The notes: generated from the sequence alone by a model not told the origin. A stretch of DNA of 64,000 nt from an uncultured Prevotella sp. (GCA_905196835.1 CAJJWN010000016.1:3172-67171); one strand, 5' to 3'; shown: positions 1 through 8,673, counted from the stretch's first letter. Made by a program: numbers and translations.

Positions 1-114
1 CTTTATCGGCTCTTCGGTCACATGGTTGACGTATGCCAGTATGCTGCCCGTTACCAGGGCCACGCCCACGAGCACAACCACCATGTTGGTTATAGTAGAT
101 TCCAGCTTTTTCAT
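1..114 (-). CDS. rnfG: Rnf complex subunit G, N-terminal part (runs off window)
   Basis: Only the first 38 codons lie in the window, starting at the ATG whose complement is at 112-114. The peptide begins MKKLESTITN and continues into a hydrophobic segment (about residues 10-28), as expected for the membrane anchor of RnfG, which carries a covalently bound FMN in its periplasmic domain. The start overlaps the rnfD stop in an ATGA arrangement, so the genes are translationally coupled. The assignment rests on the operon order B-C-D-G and on this anchor; the flavin site is outside the window. Confidence 0.8.
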   Translation of the reverse strand, partial: MKKLESTITNMVVVLVGVALVTGSILAYVNHVTEEPIK

Positions 115-1118
115 TTTCCTTCCTCCTTTGCTATTTCGCCAAAACGCTTCGGCTTCACGTATGTATTGATAAGCGGGGTCAACGCGTTCATTATGAGAAT
201 GGCGAACGACATGCCCTCTGGATATGAGCCCCAGTTTCGTATAACGACCGTAAGGAAACCGATGGACACACCGTAAATGAGCTGCCCCTTATGCGTCATG
301 GGCGACGTTACGTAATCGGTAGCCATGAAGATTGCGCCAAGCATGAGTCCGCCGCTAAGCAACGTAGCCACCGGGTTGGCGTAAACGGGGTTGGCAAGGT
401 GCAGAAGTCCGCTGAAAACGAACACCGTGGCGAGGATGCTTACAGGTATGTGCCATGTTATGATTTTCTTCCAAAGCATGTATGCCAAGCCTATAAGGAG
501 TGCAAGGGCGCACACCTCGCCGATACATCCGGCACCGTTGTTCAGTCCGGGGTTGCCGAGCAGCAGGGACATAGAGCTCGGAAGCTGCTCCAATACGGAA
601 GCGTCGCCAGTCTTTATAGCCGTTTTCATAATGCTCAAAGGCGTCGCGGCGGTCTGAGCATCGACGTAAGAAGCAAGCTGACCGGCCACCGGCCACGACG
701 TCATCTGCGCCGGGAACGAAGCCAGAAGGAAGCAACGGCCTACCAGCGCAGGGTTGAACGGATTGCAGCCAAGGCCTCCGAAAGTCATCTTGCCGATGCC
801 TATTGCCACCAGCGCGCCTATGATTACAATCCACACGGGAAGGTTGGAAGGCAGGTTGAAGCCAAGCAGCAGCCCCGTCAACATGGCCGAACCGTCCATA
901 ATGGTTGGCCGCCTTTTCAACATATATTTGGTTATCGCCCACTCGAAGAACACACATGCGGCCACGCTTGACGCACAGACCACCACCGAGCCTAACCCGA
1001 AATAAAGGAAAGACACGAGCAACGCCGGCACCAAGGCTATGATTACGCCGTACATGTTGCGCTCCACGCTATCAGTACCATGCGCGTGCGGCGATAATGA
1101 AACTATCAATTTGCTCAT
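111..1118 (-). CDS. rnfD: Rnf electron transport complex subunit D
   Basis: Integral membrane subunit of the Rnf ferredoxin:NAD+ oxidoreductase, which couples electron flow to cation export. The 335-residue protein shows the family N-terminus (SPHAHGTDSVERNMYG), the block GGLGCNPFNPALVGR near residue 114, and DYVTSPMTHKGQLIYG in the C-terminal half. Thr159 in QTAATPL is at the place where RnfD proteins carry FMN in an SGAT-type motif; here the motif reads TAAT, so flavinylation is likely but inferred. Multiple hydrophobic segments are visible. It lies 31 bases after rnfC and overlaps rnfG. Confidence 0.93.
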   Translation of the reverse strand: MSKLIVSLSPHAHGTDSVERNMYGVIIALVPALLVSFLYFGLGSVVVCASSVAACVFFEWAITKYMLKRRPTIMDGSAMLTGLLLGFNLPSNLPVWIVIIGALVAIGIGKMTFGGLGCNPFNPALVGRCFLLASFPAQMTSWPVAGQLASYVDAQTAATPLSIMKTAIKTGDASVLEQLPSSMSLLLGNPGLNNGAGCIGEVCALALLIGLAYMLWKKIITWHIPVSILATVFVFSGLLHLANPVYANPVATLLSGGLMLGAIFMATDYVTSPMTHKGQLIYGVSIGFLTVVIRNWGSYPEGMSFAILIMNALTPLINTYVKPKRFGEIAKEEGK

Positions 1119-1149
1119 TTTCTTGTTACTTTTTTATATAAATAGTTTG

Positions 1150-2502
1150 TTATTTCTTCGCGTTGCGCGCCCTTATCAAGCCCATCACCGTGCTCTTGCC
1201 GAGCCTTATGTTGTCAAGCATCGGGCGGTGGGCAGGGCACGTAAACTGGCAAGAACCGCACTCTATGCACGACGTTACGCCTGCCGCCTCGACCTTCTCC
1301 CAGTCGTGCAGCGCGCTGGCCGTAGCCAAGAGGTAAGGCTCAAGCCCCATGGGGCAGACGCTTACACACTTCGCACACCTGATGCAAGGCTGCACCGGCT
1401 TGCGCTTTGCGTCGTCTCCGCTAAGAATGGTGACGCTGTTCGTTCCTTTACATATCGGCACCTCAACCGACGTAAGCGCCTTTCCCATCATCGGGCCACC
1501 AGCCAGCAGCTTGTTATCGCCTTCCGGCATACCTCCGCACTCGTCGATAAGGTCAATCATCGGGGTGCCCATGCGCACGAGGAAGTTGCTTGGCCTCTCG
1601 AGCCTCTTGCCCGTAACGGTGGTGTAACGCTCGAACAAGGGCTTGTTCTTCATCACCGCCTGATACACGGCGAAGGCCGTACCAACGTTCTGCACCACGG
1701 CTCCTACATTTACGGGTATGGCCGGAGGAGCGGGCACCTGGCGGCGGATTACTGCGTCAACGAGCTGCTTCTCGCCGCCCTGCGGATATTTCTTAGCCAG
1801 CGGAACTATCTCGATGTCGTCCCGCCCTGCAATCTTTTCCTCAAACAAAGCTATGGCTTGGGGCTTGTTTTCTTCGATGCCAATGTAGCCTTTCGCCACC
1901 TTCACCGCCTTCATAAGCAACTCCAGACCTACGAGGATTTCGTCGGCGTGCTCCATCATCAGCCTGTAATCAGACGTGATGTAAGGCTCGCACTCCACTC
2001 CGTTCAGTATTACGCACTCGGCCTTAGCCGTAGGCGGAGGGCACAACTTGATGAATGTTGGGAAGCCTGCGCCGCCCATGCCGGTAACGCCGGCCTTCTT
2101 CACGCACTCTATTATTTCCTCCGGTGTCAGTTCGGGGTGGCCCTCCAGCGTCTCGAGCTTGTCCGAGCGGTCTATGCTTTCCTCCCATTCGTCGCCCTCA
2201 ACCTTTACTATTATTGCCGGTTTGCGGTAACCCGTGGCATCCACGGCCTCGTCTATTTTAAGCACCGTGCCCGATACTGACGAGTATATAGGCGCAGAAA
2301 CGAAACCTCCGGCCTCGGCCAAGAGCGTGCCTACCTTCACCTTGTCACCCTTCTTAACCACCGGTTTGGCCGGTGCTCCGATATGTTGCGAGAGGGGGAA
2401 TATGGCCTGCTGTGGCAGTTTGGCTATTTGTGTAGCCGCATCTGAAGACAACTTGTTCTCTTCCGGGTGTATTCCTCCTATCCTGAAAGTCCTGAGTTTC
2501 AT
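1150..2502 (-). CDS. rnfC: Rnf electron transport complex subunit C
   Basis: Peripheral Rnf subunit that takes electrons to or from NAD(H) through FMN and two [4Fe-4S] clusters. The 450-residue protein has a glycine-rich nucleotide/flavin-binding region (GVTGMGGAGFPT, about residue 140) and two ferredoxin motifs near the C-terminus, CIRCAKCVSVCP and CIECGSCQFTCP. The ATG overlaps the rnfB stop by four bases. The length is typical of short RnfC forms without the long repetitive C-terminal extension of enterobacterial proteins. Confidence 0.95.
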   Translation of the reverse strand: MKLRTFRIGGIHPEENKLSSDAATQIAKLPQQAIFPLSQHIGAPAKPVVKKGDKVKVGTLLAEAGGFVSAPIYSSVSGTVLKIDEAVDATGYRKPAIIVKVEGDEWEESIDRSDKLETLEGHPELTPEEIIECVKKAGVTGMGGAGFPTFIKLCPPPTAKAECVILNGVECEPYITSDYRLMMEHADEILVGLELLMKAVKVAKGYIGIEENKPQAIALFEEKIAGRDDIEIVPLAKKYPQGGEKQLVDAVIRRQVPAPPAIPVNVGAVVQNVGTAFAVYQAVMKNKPLFERYTTVTGKRLERPSNFLVRMGTPMIDLIDECGGMPEGDNKLLAGGPMMGKALTSVEVPICKGTNSVTILSGDDAKRKPVQPCIRCAKCVSVCPMGLEPYLLATASALHDWEKVEAAGVTSCIECGSCQFTCPAHRPMLDNIRLGKSTVMGLIRARNAKK

Positions 2503-3398
2503 ACTTTTACCTCCTCTTGTTTAGGTTTTACGTCAGCCGTTTCCTGCGCGTCGGCAACCGCTTTTGGCCTTGGCGCGGGGAAGTTTACGGCTATGATTGC
2601 GTGCGTGGGACATGCCTCGACACACTTGCGGCACAGGCGGCACTTGTCCGGGTCGATGTATGACACGTTGTTCTCGATGGTTATCGCGCCAAACTGGCAT
2701 TCCTTCTCGCACTTTCCACAACCTATGCAGGCCGCCTTGCAGGCCTTCATAGCTGCCGCGCCCTTGTCCTTGTTGACGCAACGCACGTACACGCGACGGC
2801 CTTTCACGCCCTTCTTGCGCAGCTCTATAATGTGTCGCGGACAAGCCTTGGCGCACGCGCCGCAGCCCGTACACTTTTCTTCGTCCACTTCGGGAAGTCC
2901 CGTCTCGGGGTTGATTGTAATTGCACCGAAGGCGCACGCCTTGACGCAATCGCCGCAACCAAGGCATCCGTAGCCGCACGCCGTCTCGCCAGCACCGCAC
3001 GAGTGCATGGCCGCACACGTGCGCAGCCCGTCATACCCGGCTATGCGCGGGCGCAGTTCACACGTGCCGTTGCAACGAACAACGGCCACCTTGGCCTCCG
3101 TATTTGCCACGGCCATGCCGAGCAAGTCGGCCACCTGCCCCATAACCGAAGCACCGCCAACAGGGCAATACAGCCCGTCGAGCGAGCCTGCGTCGGCCCC
3201 CTTCACCAAGGCGGCAGCCATGCCGGAGCAGCCGGGATAGCCGCATCCGCCGCAATTGGCGCCGGGCAGCAGGGCCGAGACCTGCGCCAGGCGCGGGTCT
3301 TCATGTACAGCGAATTTCTTGGAGCACACGTACAGCACCACCGCCGAAACGAGCGCAATGCCTCCAAGAACGATTACTGCAATAAGGATAAAGTTCAT
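2499..3398 (-). CDS. rnfB: Rnf electron transport complex subunit B (ferredoxin-type)
   Basis: Membrane-anchored iron-sulfur subunit thought to accept electrons from ferredoxin. The 299-residue protein has an N-terminal transmembrane helix (residues 2-26), then the cluster motif in NCGGCGYPGCSG, then four ferredoxin-like CxxCxxC motifs: CLGCGDC, CTGCGAC, CIGCGKC and CRLCRKC. It follows the RseC-like gene by 61 bases and overlaps rnfC, so it is part of one minus-strand operon. Confidence 0.95.
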   Translation of the reverse strand: MNFILIAVIVLGGIALVSAVVLYVCSKKFAVHEDPRLAQVSALLPGANCGGCGYPGCSGMAAALVKGADAGSLDGLYCPVGGASVMGQVADLLGMAVANTEAKVAVVRCNGTCELRPRIAGYDGLRTCAAMHSCGAGETACGYGCLGCGDCVKACAFGAITINPETGLPEVDEEKCTGCGACAKACPRHIIELRKKGVKGRRVYVRCVNKDKGAAAMKACKAACIGCGKCEKECQFGAITIENNVSYIDPDKCRLCRKCVEACPTHAIIAVNFPAPRPKAVADAQETADVKPKQEEVKV

Positions 3399-3459
3399 AA
3401 GTTTTGTATTTGTTTTAGTTGTTAATGGTTTTCCATGACTTGCCGAGCCGCAGGCCGCG

Positions 3460-3873
3460 CTACGTCTCTATCCTGAACGTAAGCCTCGAGCTTATCCTGC
3501 CGCGCAGAAGGTAAAGCAATATATAATAAGGTATAAGCGAAAGCAGCCCCGCCAACGCCGCCGCAGGCTCGCTGCCCGTAGCCGCCAAGACCGCGGCCAG
3601 CACAGCTATGACGACCGCAAGCGGGACGACGGCACTCAACACCACCGCGAACATGCCTGCACGCTGCGACACAACCACCGTAACGCTGTCGCCAACGGAG
3701 CACCGACCGGTATAGTCGCCAAGCACGTCAACCGTCTTCTCCTTGCTCTCCGAGACGTGGCATCTGCCGGCAACCTTGCACGAAGCGCACGCCGACGACT
3801 GCACTATGCGCACGCGCGTGCGCCCTGCATCCATATCCTCTACAACGCCACAATGCTTGATGTCTTTATTCAT
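3460..3873 (-). CDS. rseC: SoxR-reducing-system protein RseC family
   Basis: Small membrane protein of the RseC family, commonly the first gene of Rnf operons. The start MNKDIKHCGVV at 3873 is chosen because the upstream in-frame extension crosses the promoter. The 137-residue protein has Cys29, Cys32 and Cys38 in SACASCKVAGRC, the cluster of cysteines expected for the family, followed by two transmembrane helices (about residues 72-122). In enterobacteria this family helps reduce SoxR; here the more likely role is in assembly or electron flow of Rnf, which is inferred from position. Confidence 0.85.
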   Translation of the reverse strand: MNKDIKHCGVVEDMDAGRTRVRIVQSSACASCKVAGRCHVSESKEKTVDVLGDYTGRCSVGDSVTVVVSQRAGMFAVVLSAVVPLAVVIAVLAAVLAATGSEPAAALAGLLSLIPYYILLYLLRGRISSRLTFRIET

Positions 3874-3913
3874 GTTGTTCACACAAGGTTTTGCAAACTC
3901 GACTTTGCAATTG

Positions 3914-3945
3914 CAAAAGTACCCAATATTTTCAAAACACCAAAA
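3914..3945 (-). promoter_or_regulatory. Bacteroidota-type promoter of the rseC-rnf operon
   Basis: On the minus strand a -33 TTTTG (3945-3941) is followed after 19 bases by the -7 box TACTTTTG (3921-3914). This fits the Bacteroidota consensus TTTG-N19-21-TAnnTTTG. The predicted start of transcription is about 35 bases upstream of the rseC ATG. Confidence 0.7.
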
Positions 3946-4089
3946 GATTTGCAAATATTTGTATGAAAAAACGCATTGCAAACACCGCCGGAACGGCCGC
4001 AAAGCGCATAATGCCGCAATTCAGTTTGTCACGCGTAAAGGCCTATGCAGGTGCAAAGTGTCATTCCGAGAATGTCTGCATTTTCAGCC

Positions 4090-4302
4090 GAAACAGGTCG
4101 GCGAGACACGCCGTGACGGCCGTCTTGCGTACAAAATGCCGCCTTTCACACCCTAAAACACGGCCAACCGCAGTATAAAAGGCCACCTTTTGCAACCGCA
4201 AAAGCCGTCTTTAAGGGCAACGAAGACGGTCTTTAAACCTGTCAAAGACGGTCTTTGACACCGATAAATACCGTCCAAAAGATGTTAAAACGCCGTATTT
4301 AT
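4090..4302. repeat. 22-bp-phased palindrome array I
   Basis: A run of about nine short imperfect palindromes with centres near 4119, 4140, 4162, 4184, 4206, 4228, 4250, 4272 and 4294, almost exactly 22 bp apart. Units include AAAAGGCCACCTTTT, AAGACGGTCTT and GTCAAAGACGGTCTTTGAC. The arms change from unit to unit but stay self-complementary. No gene fits in 3874-4594. The array runs directly into a conserved tail at 4303-4447. Confidence 0.8.
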
Positions 4303-4447
4303 TGCACAAATCGGTCATATAAAGCCGTAACATCTTGTATTCCAGAGCGTTACGTTTGCACGCTTTTCCTCGCGTTTTTTCCGTCCGAAGCTGCAATATT
4401 TTTCACCAAGGCCGTTTTAAATGTTAAAAGAAATTCAGAAAGAAAGC
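4303..4447 (+). repeat. Conserved tail of array I (copy A)
   Basis: About 145 bp that recurs at 16597-16740 at the same place relative to an array. Both copies start TGCACAAAT, carry CGTTACGTTTGCACGC or CATTACGTTTGCACGC at about base 44, have a T-run followed by a CCGAA-like block, and end in TCAGAAAGAAAGC. The remainder is divergent. The function is unknown; the position next to a repeat array is reminiscent of a leader. Confidence 0.65.
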
Positions 4448-4541
4448 TCAATGCCGCCACAGCTTACATTATGACACACGGCCAGACATGCCGCCAGGCG
4501 CACACGGGCGAGGCATGAAACAACTTTTATCGGCAAATAGA

Positions 4542-4572
4542 TTGTAGGTTTATCATTTTTTTTATACATTTG
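4542..4572 (+). promoter_or_regulatory. Promoter of the thiE-like/prs/tlpA-like genes
   Basis: A -33 TTG (4542-4544) is followed after 20 bases by TACATTTG (4565-4572), fitting the Bacteroidota consensus. The start codon of the ThiE-like gene is 23 bases after the -7 box. No TPP riboswitch is visible in the short leader. Confidence 0.65.
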
Positions 4573-4594
4573 CATTTGGAAAAAGAAATAAGCG

Positions 4595-5203
4595 ATGAAG
4601 CTCGTCATAATGACCCAACCTACATTCTTTGTAGAAGAAGACAAGATACTTACGGCCCTCTTCGAGGAAGGCATGGACTATCTGCACCTGTGCAAGCCCG
4701 GAGCCTCGCCTATGTATTCGGAACGCCTGCTGTCGCTTCTTCCTGAAATGTCGTACGGCAAGATTACCGTACACGACCATTATTATCTGAAAAACGAATA
4801 CGGCCTGGCCGGCATACACCTTGACGGCGAGACACAGGAACCGCCCAAGGACTACAAGGGAAAGTACAGCCGCACATGCCATGACATTGCGACATTGGGA
4901 GCAATGAAGAAAAAGGCGGAATACGTTTTCCTCAGCAACACCTTCTGCAAAGGCACGAACAACGGCGGCGGCACGCCACGCACGCGCGCTGAACTTGAAG
5001 AGGCGGCTCGCCAGGGGCTCATAGACAAGCACGTGTACGCCATGGGCGGAGTGGAGCTTGACAACATCAAGGAGGCCAAGGAGCTGGGCTTCGGCGGCGT
5101 GGTGGTATGCGGCGACCTGTGGGACAAGTTCGACATACACAGCCAGCTCGACTACAAGGAGCTTATAAACTATTTCGAAAAGCTACGCAAAGCTGCATCA
5201 TAA
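4595..5203 (+). CDS. Thiamine phosphate synthase / TenI family protein
   Basis: A 202-residue TIM-barrel protein of the ThiE/TenI family. Seen: MKLVIMTQPTFFVEEDK at the start, GIHLDGET (in ThiE the equivalent strand carries HLGQ-D), SRTCHDIATL, and the phosphate-binding YAMGGVELDN near residue 146. ThiE joins a pyrimidine pyrophosphate and a thiazole phosphate, while TenI relatives have other roles. No thi genes are adjacent and the residues around the pyrophosphate site differ from standard ThiE, so the exact reaction is uncertain. It is followed after 31 bases by prs. Confidence 0.75.
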   Translation: MKLVIMTQPTFFVEEDKILTALFEEGMDYLHLCKPGASPMYSERLLSLLPEMSYGKITVHDHYYLKNEYGLAGIHLDGETQEPPKDYKGKYSRTCHDIATLGAMKKKAEYVFLSNTFCKGTNNGGGTPRTRAELEEAARQGLIDKHVYAMGGVELDNIKEAKELGFGGVVVCGDLWDKFDIHSQLDYKELINYFEKLRKAAS

Positions 5204-5234
5204 GATACGAAACATAAAACATCAATAAGTCGAA

Positions 5235-6173
5235 ATGAGTGAGAAAAACTCTTTTATGGTATTCTCTGGCACCAATACCAGATACCTTGCGGAGAAAATC
5301 TGCAACAGCCTGGGTTGCCCGTTAGGCAACCTGCTCATCACAAAGTTCTCTGACGGCGAGTTCGCCGTTTCCTACGAAGAGTCAATCCGAGGACGCGACG
5401 TATTCCTTGTACAGAGCACATTCCCCAACTCTGACAACCTCATGGAGCTGCTGCTGATGATAGACGCGGCCAAGCGCGCGTCGGCAAAGAGCATCAACGC
5501 CGTGATACCATACTTCGGATGGGCGCGCCAGGACCGCAAGGACAAGCCCCGCGTAAGCATAGGAGCCAAGCTTGTGGCCGACCTTCTGCGCGTGGCAGGC
5601 ATCGACCGCCTCATCACCATGGACTTGCACGCAGACCAGATACAGGGATTCTTCGACGTTCCCGTTGACCACCTCTACGCATCAGGCGTAATACTGCCAT
5701 ACCTATTGAGCCTCAAGCTGGACGACATCGTAATAGCTTCGCCCGACGTAGGCGGCAGCAAACGCGCCAACACATACGCTAAATACTTGGGCTGTCCGCT
5801 CGTGCTTTGCAACAAGACGCGCGCCCGTGCAAACGTAGTGGAAAGTATGCAGATTATCGGCGACGTGAAAGACAAGAACGTCGTAATCATCGACGACATG
5901 GTTGACACCGCCGGAACAATAACCAAAGCCGCCGACATAATGAAAGAGGCGGGGGCCAAGAGCGTAAGGGCGTGCGCGTCGCACTGTGTCATGAGCGGCC
6001 CGGCAAGCGAGCGCATACAGAACTCCGCACTGGAAGAGATGGTCTTCACAGACTCCATACCCTACTCCAACCGCTGCGCAAAGGTGAAGCAGTTGTCTGT
6101 AGCCGACATGTTCGCCGAGACCATTCGCCGCGTGGTAAACAACGAGAGTATCAGTTCGCAATACTTGGTATAA
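5235..6173 (+). CDS. prs: Ribose-phosphate pyrophosphokinase (PRPP synthetase)
   Basis: Makes PRPP from ribose 5-phosphate and ATP, for purine, pyrimidine, His, Trp and NAD synthesis. The 312-residue length is standard. Motifs seen: the N-terminal FSDGEFAV and RGRDVFLVQST, the flexible-loop region with YFGWARQDRKDKPR, MDLHADQIQGFF, and the PRPP-binding loop VVIIDDMVDTAGT near residue 215. The next gene begins 11 bases after its stop. Confidence 0.97.
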   Translation: MSEKNSFMVFSGTNTRYLAEKICNSLGCPLGNLLITKFSDGEFAVSYEESIRGRDVFLVQSTFPNSDNLMELLLMIDAAKRASAKSINAVIPYFGWARQDRKDKPRVSIGAKLVADLLRVAGIDRLITMDLHADQIQGFFDVPVDHLYASGVILPYLLSLKLDDIVIASPDVGGSKRANTYAKYLGCPLVLCNKTRARANVVESMQIIGDVKDKNVVIIDDMVDTAGTITKAADIMKEAGAKSVRACASHCVMSGPASERIQNSALEEMVFTDSIPYSNRCAKVKQLSVADMFAETIRRVVNNESISSQYLV

Positions 6174-6184
6174 CGTAACAAGAC

Positions 6185-6760
6185 ATGAAGATACGCTTCG
6201 CATACGCCCTTGCCGCAGTTGCGGTCATGGCCGCTACGGCCTGCCAACCGGGCAAAACGAAAAGCCAAGGCACGCAAGCCGCGCCCGCACAGACTGCACG
6301 CCAAGACACAGCAAGCCATGAAGACGAGCTTGTAATAAGCTTCACCATGGCCGACATGGACGGCAACCAAATGTCGGTAACCGACGAGTTCGCCAAGCAC
6401 AAGCTTACCGTCATCGACTTCTGGGCAAGCTGGTGCGGCCCGTGCCGCCAGGAAATGCCCAGTCTTGTGAAGACATACAACGACTACAAGGACAAAGGTC
6501 TCGGCATTGTCGGAGTGTCATTGGACGAGGACAAGGAACAATGGAGCAGCGCGGTAAGCGCAATGGGCATGACGTGGACACAGCTGTCAGACCTTCAAGG
6601 ATGGCACAACGCAGCGGCACAGATGTACGGCATACAGGCCATTCCGTTCACAATCATAGTTGACGATAAAGGCAAAGTGCTCACGGCTGGCCTGCGCGGC
6701 GAGCAGCTTAGGGTGTTCGTAGCACAGCGGCTTGACGGCACAAACAGCAAGAAGCAGTAA
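6185..6760 (+). CDS. TlpA/ResA-like thioredoxin-fold lipoprotein
   Basis: A predicted lipoprotein: the signal peptide ends in a lipobox with Cys20 (MAATAC). A thioredoxin-like domain follows, with the redox motif WCGPC at residues 83-87 and the cis-proline region in IQAIPFTIIVDD. Such proteins reduce or exchange disulfides in the periplasm, and the membrane anchor places it there. The 191-residue length is usual for the AhpC/TSA-TlpA group. It is followed by a strong terminator. Confidence 0.9.
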   Translation: MKIRFAYALAAVAVMAATACQPGKTKSQGTQAAPAQTARQDTASHEDELVISFTMADMDGNQMSVTDEFAKHKLTVIDFWASWCGPCRQEMPSLVKTYNDYKDKGLGIVGVSLDEDKEQWSSAVSAMGMTWTQLSDLQGWHNAAAQMYGIQAIPFTIIVDDKGKVLTAGLRGEQLRVFVAQRLDGTNSKKQ

Positions 6761-6795
6761 TCACGACACGGCAAACTTCCAACATCCATACGTAA

Positions 6796-6842
6796 AAATC
6801 CGCCGCATAACATCGCGTTATGCGGCGGATTTACTTTTTTAC
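6796..6842 (+). terminator. Intrinsic terminator after the tlpA-like gene
   Basis: A perfect 16-bp stem (6796-6811 with 6817-6832), a 5-base loop and a following T-rich run. It lies between the plus-strand tlpA-like gene and the convergent minus-strand radA. Confidence 0.9.
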
Positions 6843-6898
6843 CCCATTGATTAAATTTTACTTTTTTACCTTTTTATTTTTTACCTTTATAAATATCC

Positions 6899-8290
6899 CT
6901 ACCCGAACAACGCCCTAAGAGCCTCTTCCACCTTGCGGACAGGCACCAACTCGATGTCAAACTTCTTCCGGGCAAGCCCCTGAAGGTTGTATTTGGGGAC
7001 AATCATGTGGGTGAAACCGAGCTTTGCGGCCTCCGTTATACGCTGCTCTATGCGGCTGACGGGGCGCACCTCGCCGCTAAGACCTACCTCCCCGGACATG
7101 CACCAGTCGCTTTCGATGGCCGTATCGACGTTGCTTGACAGCACGGCGGCTATCACACTAAGGTCCATAGCCATGTCAGTCACCCTTAGTCCGCCCGCTA
7201 TGTTGAGGAACACATCCTTCTGCATCAGCTTGAAACCGACACGCTTCTCAAGCACGGCAAGCAGCATATTGAGCCGCCGTTGGTCAAAACCAGTGGCGCT
7301 GCGCTGCGGCGTTCCGTAGGCAGCCGACGACACAAGGGCCTGCGTCTCTACGAGAAATGGGCGCACACCCTCGATTGCCGCCGAGATGGCTATGCCGCTA
7401 AGGCCTTCACGGTCTTGCGTAAGCAGCAGTTCAGACGGGTTGTCCACCTGCCTCAATCCGTCTTGGCGCATCTCGTAAATGCCCAATTCCGATGTGCTGC
7501 CGAAGCGGTTTTTCGTAGAGCGGAGTATGCGGTACATGTAGTGCTGGTCGCCCTCAAACTGGATTACCGTGTCTACTATGTGTTCAAGTATCTTCGGACC
7601 GGCCAGCGTTCCCTCCTTGTTTATATGGCCGATGAGTATTACAGGCGTGCCGCTCGACTTTGCGAAGCGCAGCAAAGCCGACGCGCACTCACGCACCTGG
7701 GTCACACTGCCGGGCGAACTGTCAACGCTTTCGGTGCTTATAGTCTGTATGGAGTCTATGACTATGATTTCGGGCGACGTGTTCTTTATGTGCGCGAATA
7801 TGCTTTCAAGCGACGTGTCGCACAGTATCATGCAGTTGTCCGACGCCGCATGGGCTATCCTCTCGGCGCGCATCTTCAACTGGTGTGCGCTCTCCTCGCC
7901 GCTCACGTAAAGTATGCGGCGGTCTGCCATGTGCAGGATTGTCTGCAAAGTGAGCGTGCTTTTGCCAATACCAGGCTCACCTCCGAGCAGCACTATTGAG
8001 CCGGGCACCAGTCCGCCGCCGAGTACGCGGTTAAGCTCGGTGTCGTGCATGTCGATGCGCGGTTCGTCGTGCGCCGATATTTCGCGCAGGAAGAGCGGCC
8101 GCGCCTTGTCGCCGTTGAGCCTTCCGCGCACGGTTGCGGCGGCCGAAGCGGCGGCAGCCTGGCCGTTGTCGGAAGCCACCCTGATTTCCTTAAACGTGTT
8201 CCACTGCCCGCAACTGGGGCACTTGCCTATCCACTTTGTCGACTCCTGCCCGCAGTTCGAGCATACGTATGCTATCTTGTCTTTTGCCAT
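6899..8290 (-). CDS. radA: DNA repair protein RadA (Sms)
   Basis: RecA-related DnaB-type helicase that promotes branch migration during recombination repair. The start MAKDKIAYVC at 8290 is chosen over an upstream in-frame ATG because it matches the family. Domains in the 463-residue protein: a zinc finger with Cys10, Cys13, Cys24 and Cys27; an ATPase core with Walker A GGEPGIGKST (103-112); the RadA signature KNRFG; and a C-terminal Lon-like domain. A TACTTTTG box at 8581-8574 would give a ~277-base leader containing palindrome array II. Confidence 0.97.
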   Translation of the reverse strand: MAKDKIAYVCSNCGQESTKWIGKCPSCGQWNTFKEIRVASDNGQAAAASAAATVRGRLNGDKARPLFLREISAHDEPRIDMHDTELNRVLGGGLVPGSIVLLGGEPGIGKSTLTLQTILHMADRRILYVSGEESAHQLKMRAERIAHAASDNCMILCDTSLESIFAHIKNTSPEIIVIDSIQTISTESVDSSPGSVTQVRECASALLRFAKSSGTPVILIGHINKEGTLAGPKILEHIVDTVIQFEGDQHYMYRILRSTKNRFGSTSELGIYEMRQDGLRQVDNPSELLLTQDREGLSGIAISAAIEGVRPFLVETQALVSSAAYGTPQRSATGFDQRRLNMLLAVLEKRVGFKLMQKDVFLNIAGGLRVTDMAMDLSVIAAVLSSNVDTAIESDWCMSGEVGLSGEVRPVSRIEQRITEAAKLGFTHMIVPKYNLQGLARKKFDIELVPVRKVEEALRALFG

Positions 8291-8387
8291 TTCTCTTACC
8301 AATATGATTATGAGTACCACCGGTTAAAAAGCCTGTCAACGCCTGTTTCACCGATAGTTTCAACCGTTTGCGTAACAGACTGAAAAC

Positions 8388-8495
8388 CAACGCGTTGCAA
8401 AAGGCCGTCTTTTGGATTGCAAAAGGCCGTGTTTTACAATGCGAAAGACGGCCTTTTACATTGTAAAACACGGTCTTTCGCATTACAACGGTTGT
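8388..8495. repeat. 22-bp-phased palindrome array II
   Basis: Four units centred near 8406, 8428, 8450 and 8472 (exactly 22 bp apart), for example AAAAGGCCGTCTTTT and GAAAGACGGCCTTTT. Flanking palindromes (CAACGCGTTG, ACAACGGTTGT) are slightly out of phase. The array lies between radA and the lipoprotein gene and would be transcribed in the radA leader if the 8581 box is used. No conserved tail of the 4303 type is attached. Confidence 0.8.
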
Positions 8496-8573
8496 CCTTG
8501 TCTCCTGCCGACAGGCATTTAACCTTTTCCGGTCAGCCACATGCGGCTATGCCGTCCGCCCTATTTTGTTTTA

Positions 8574-8621
8574 CAAAAGTAACGATATTTTTTTGAGTTA
8601 CAAAATAAATCATTAACTTTG
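8574..8621. promoter_or_regulatory. Divergent promoters (radA minus, lipoprotein plus)
   Basis: Minus strand: TACTTTTG at 8581-8574, pointing to radA. Plus strand: a TTTTG -33 (8591-8595), 18 bases, then TAACTTTG (8614-8621), pointing to the lipoprotein gene at 8727. The two boxes are close together, so the promoters may compete. Confidence 0.6.
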
Positions 8622-8673
8622 CACCACCATTCAATACGGATGACTAATATCGCACATTAATTTATAAACTCTG

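Noticed and set aside
1039-2280. Long plus-strand open frame opposite rnfC
   Set aside because: Antisense shadow of a clear rnfC; the translated sequence has an odd, Arg/His/Leu-rich composition and no domain.
4090-4302. CRISPR array or iterons of a plasmid origin
   Set aside because: No constant repeat/unique spacer pattern and no rep gene; similar arrays at four chromosomal sites argue against an origin.
4450-4594. TPP riboswitch before the ThiE-like gene
   Set aside because: None of the conserved TPP motifs (CTGAGA, the ACCTGATCTGG block) is present and the leader after the -7 box is too short.
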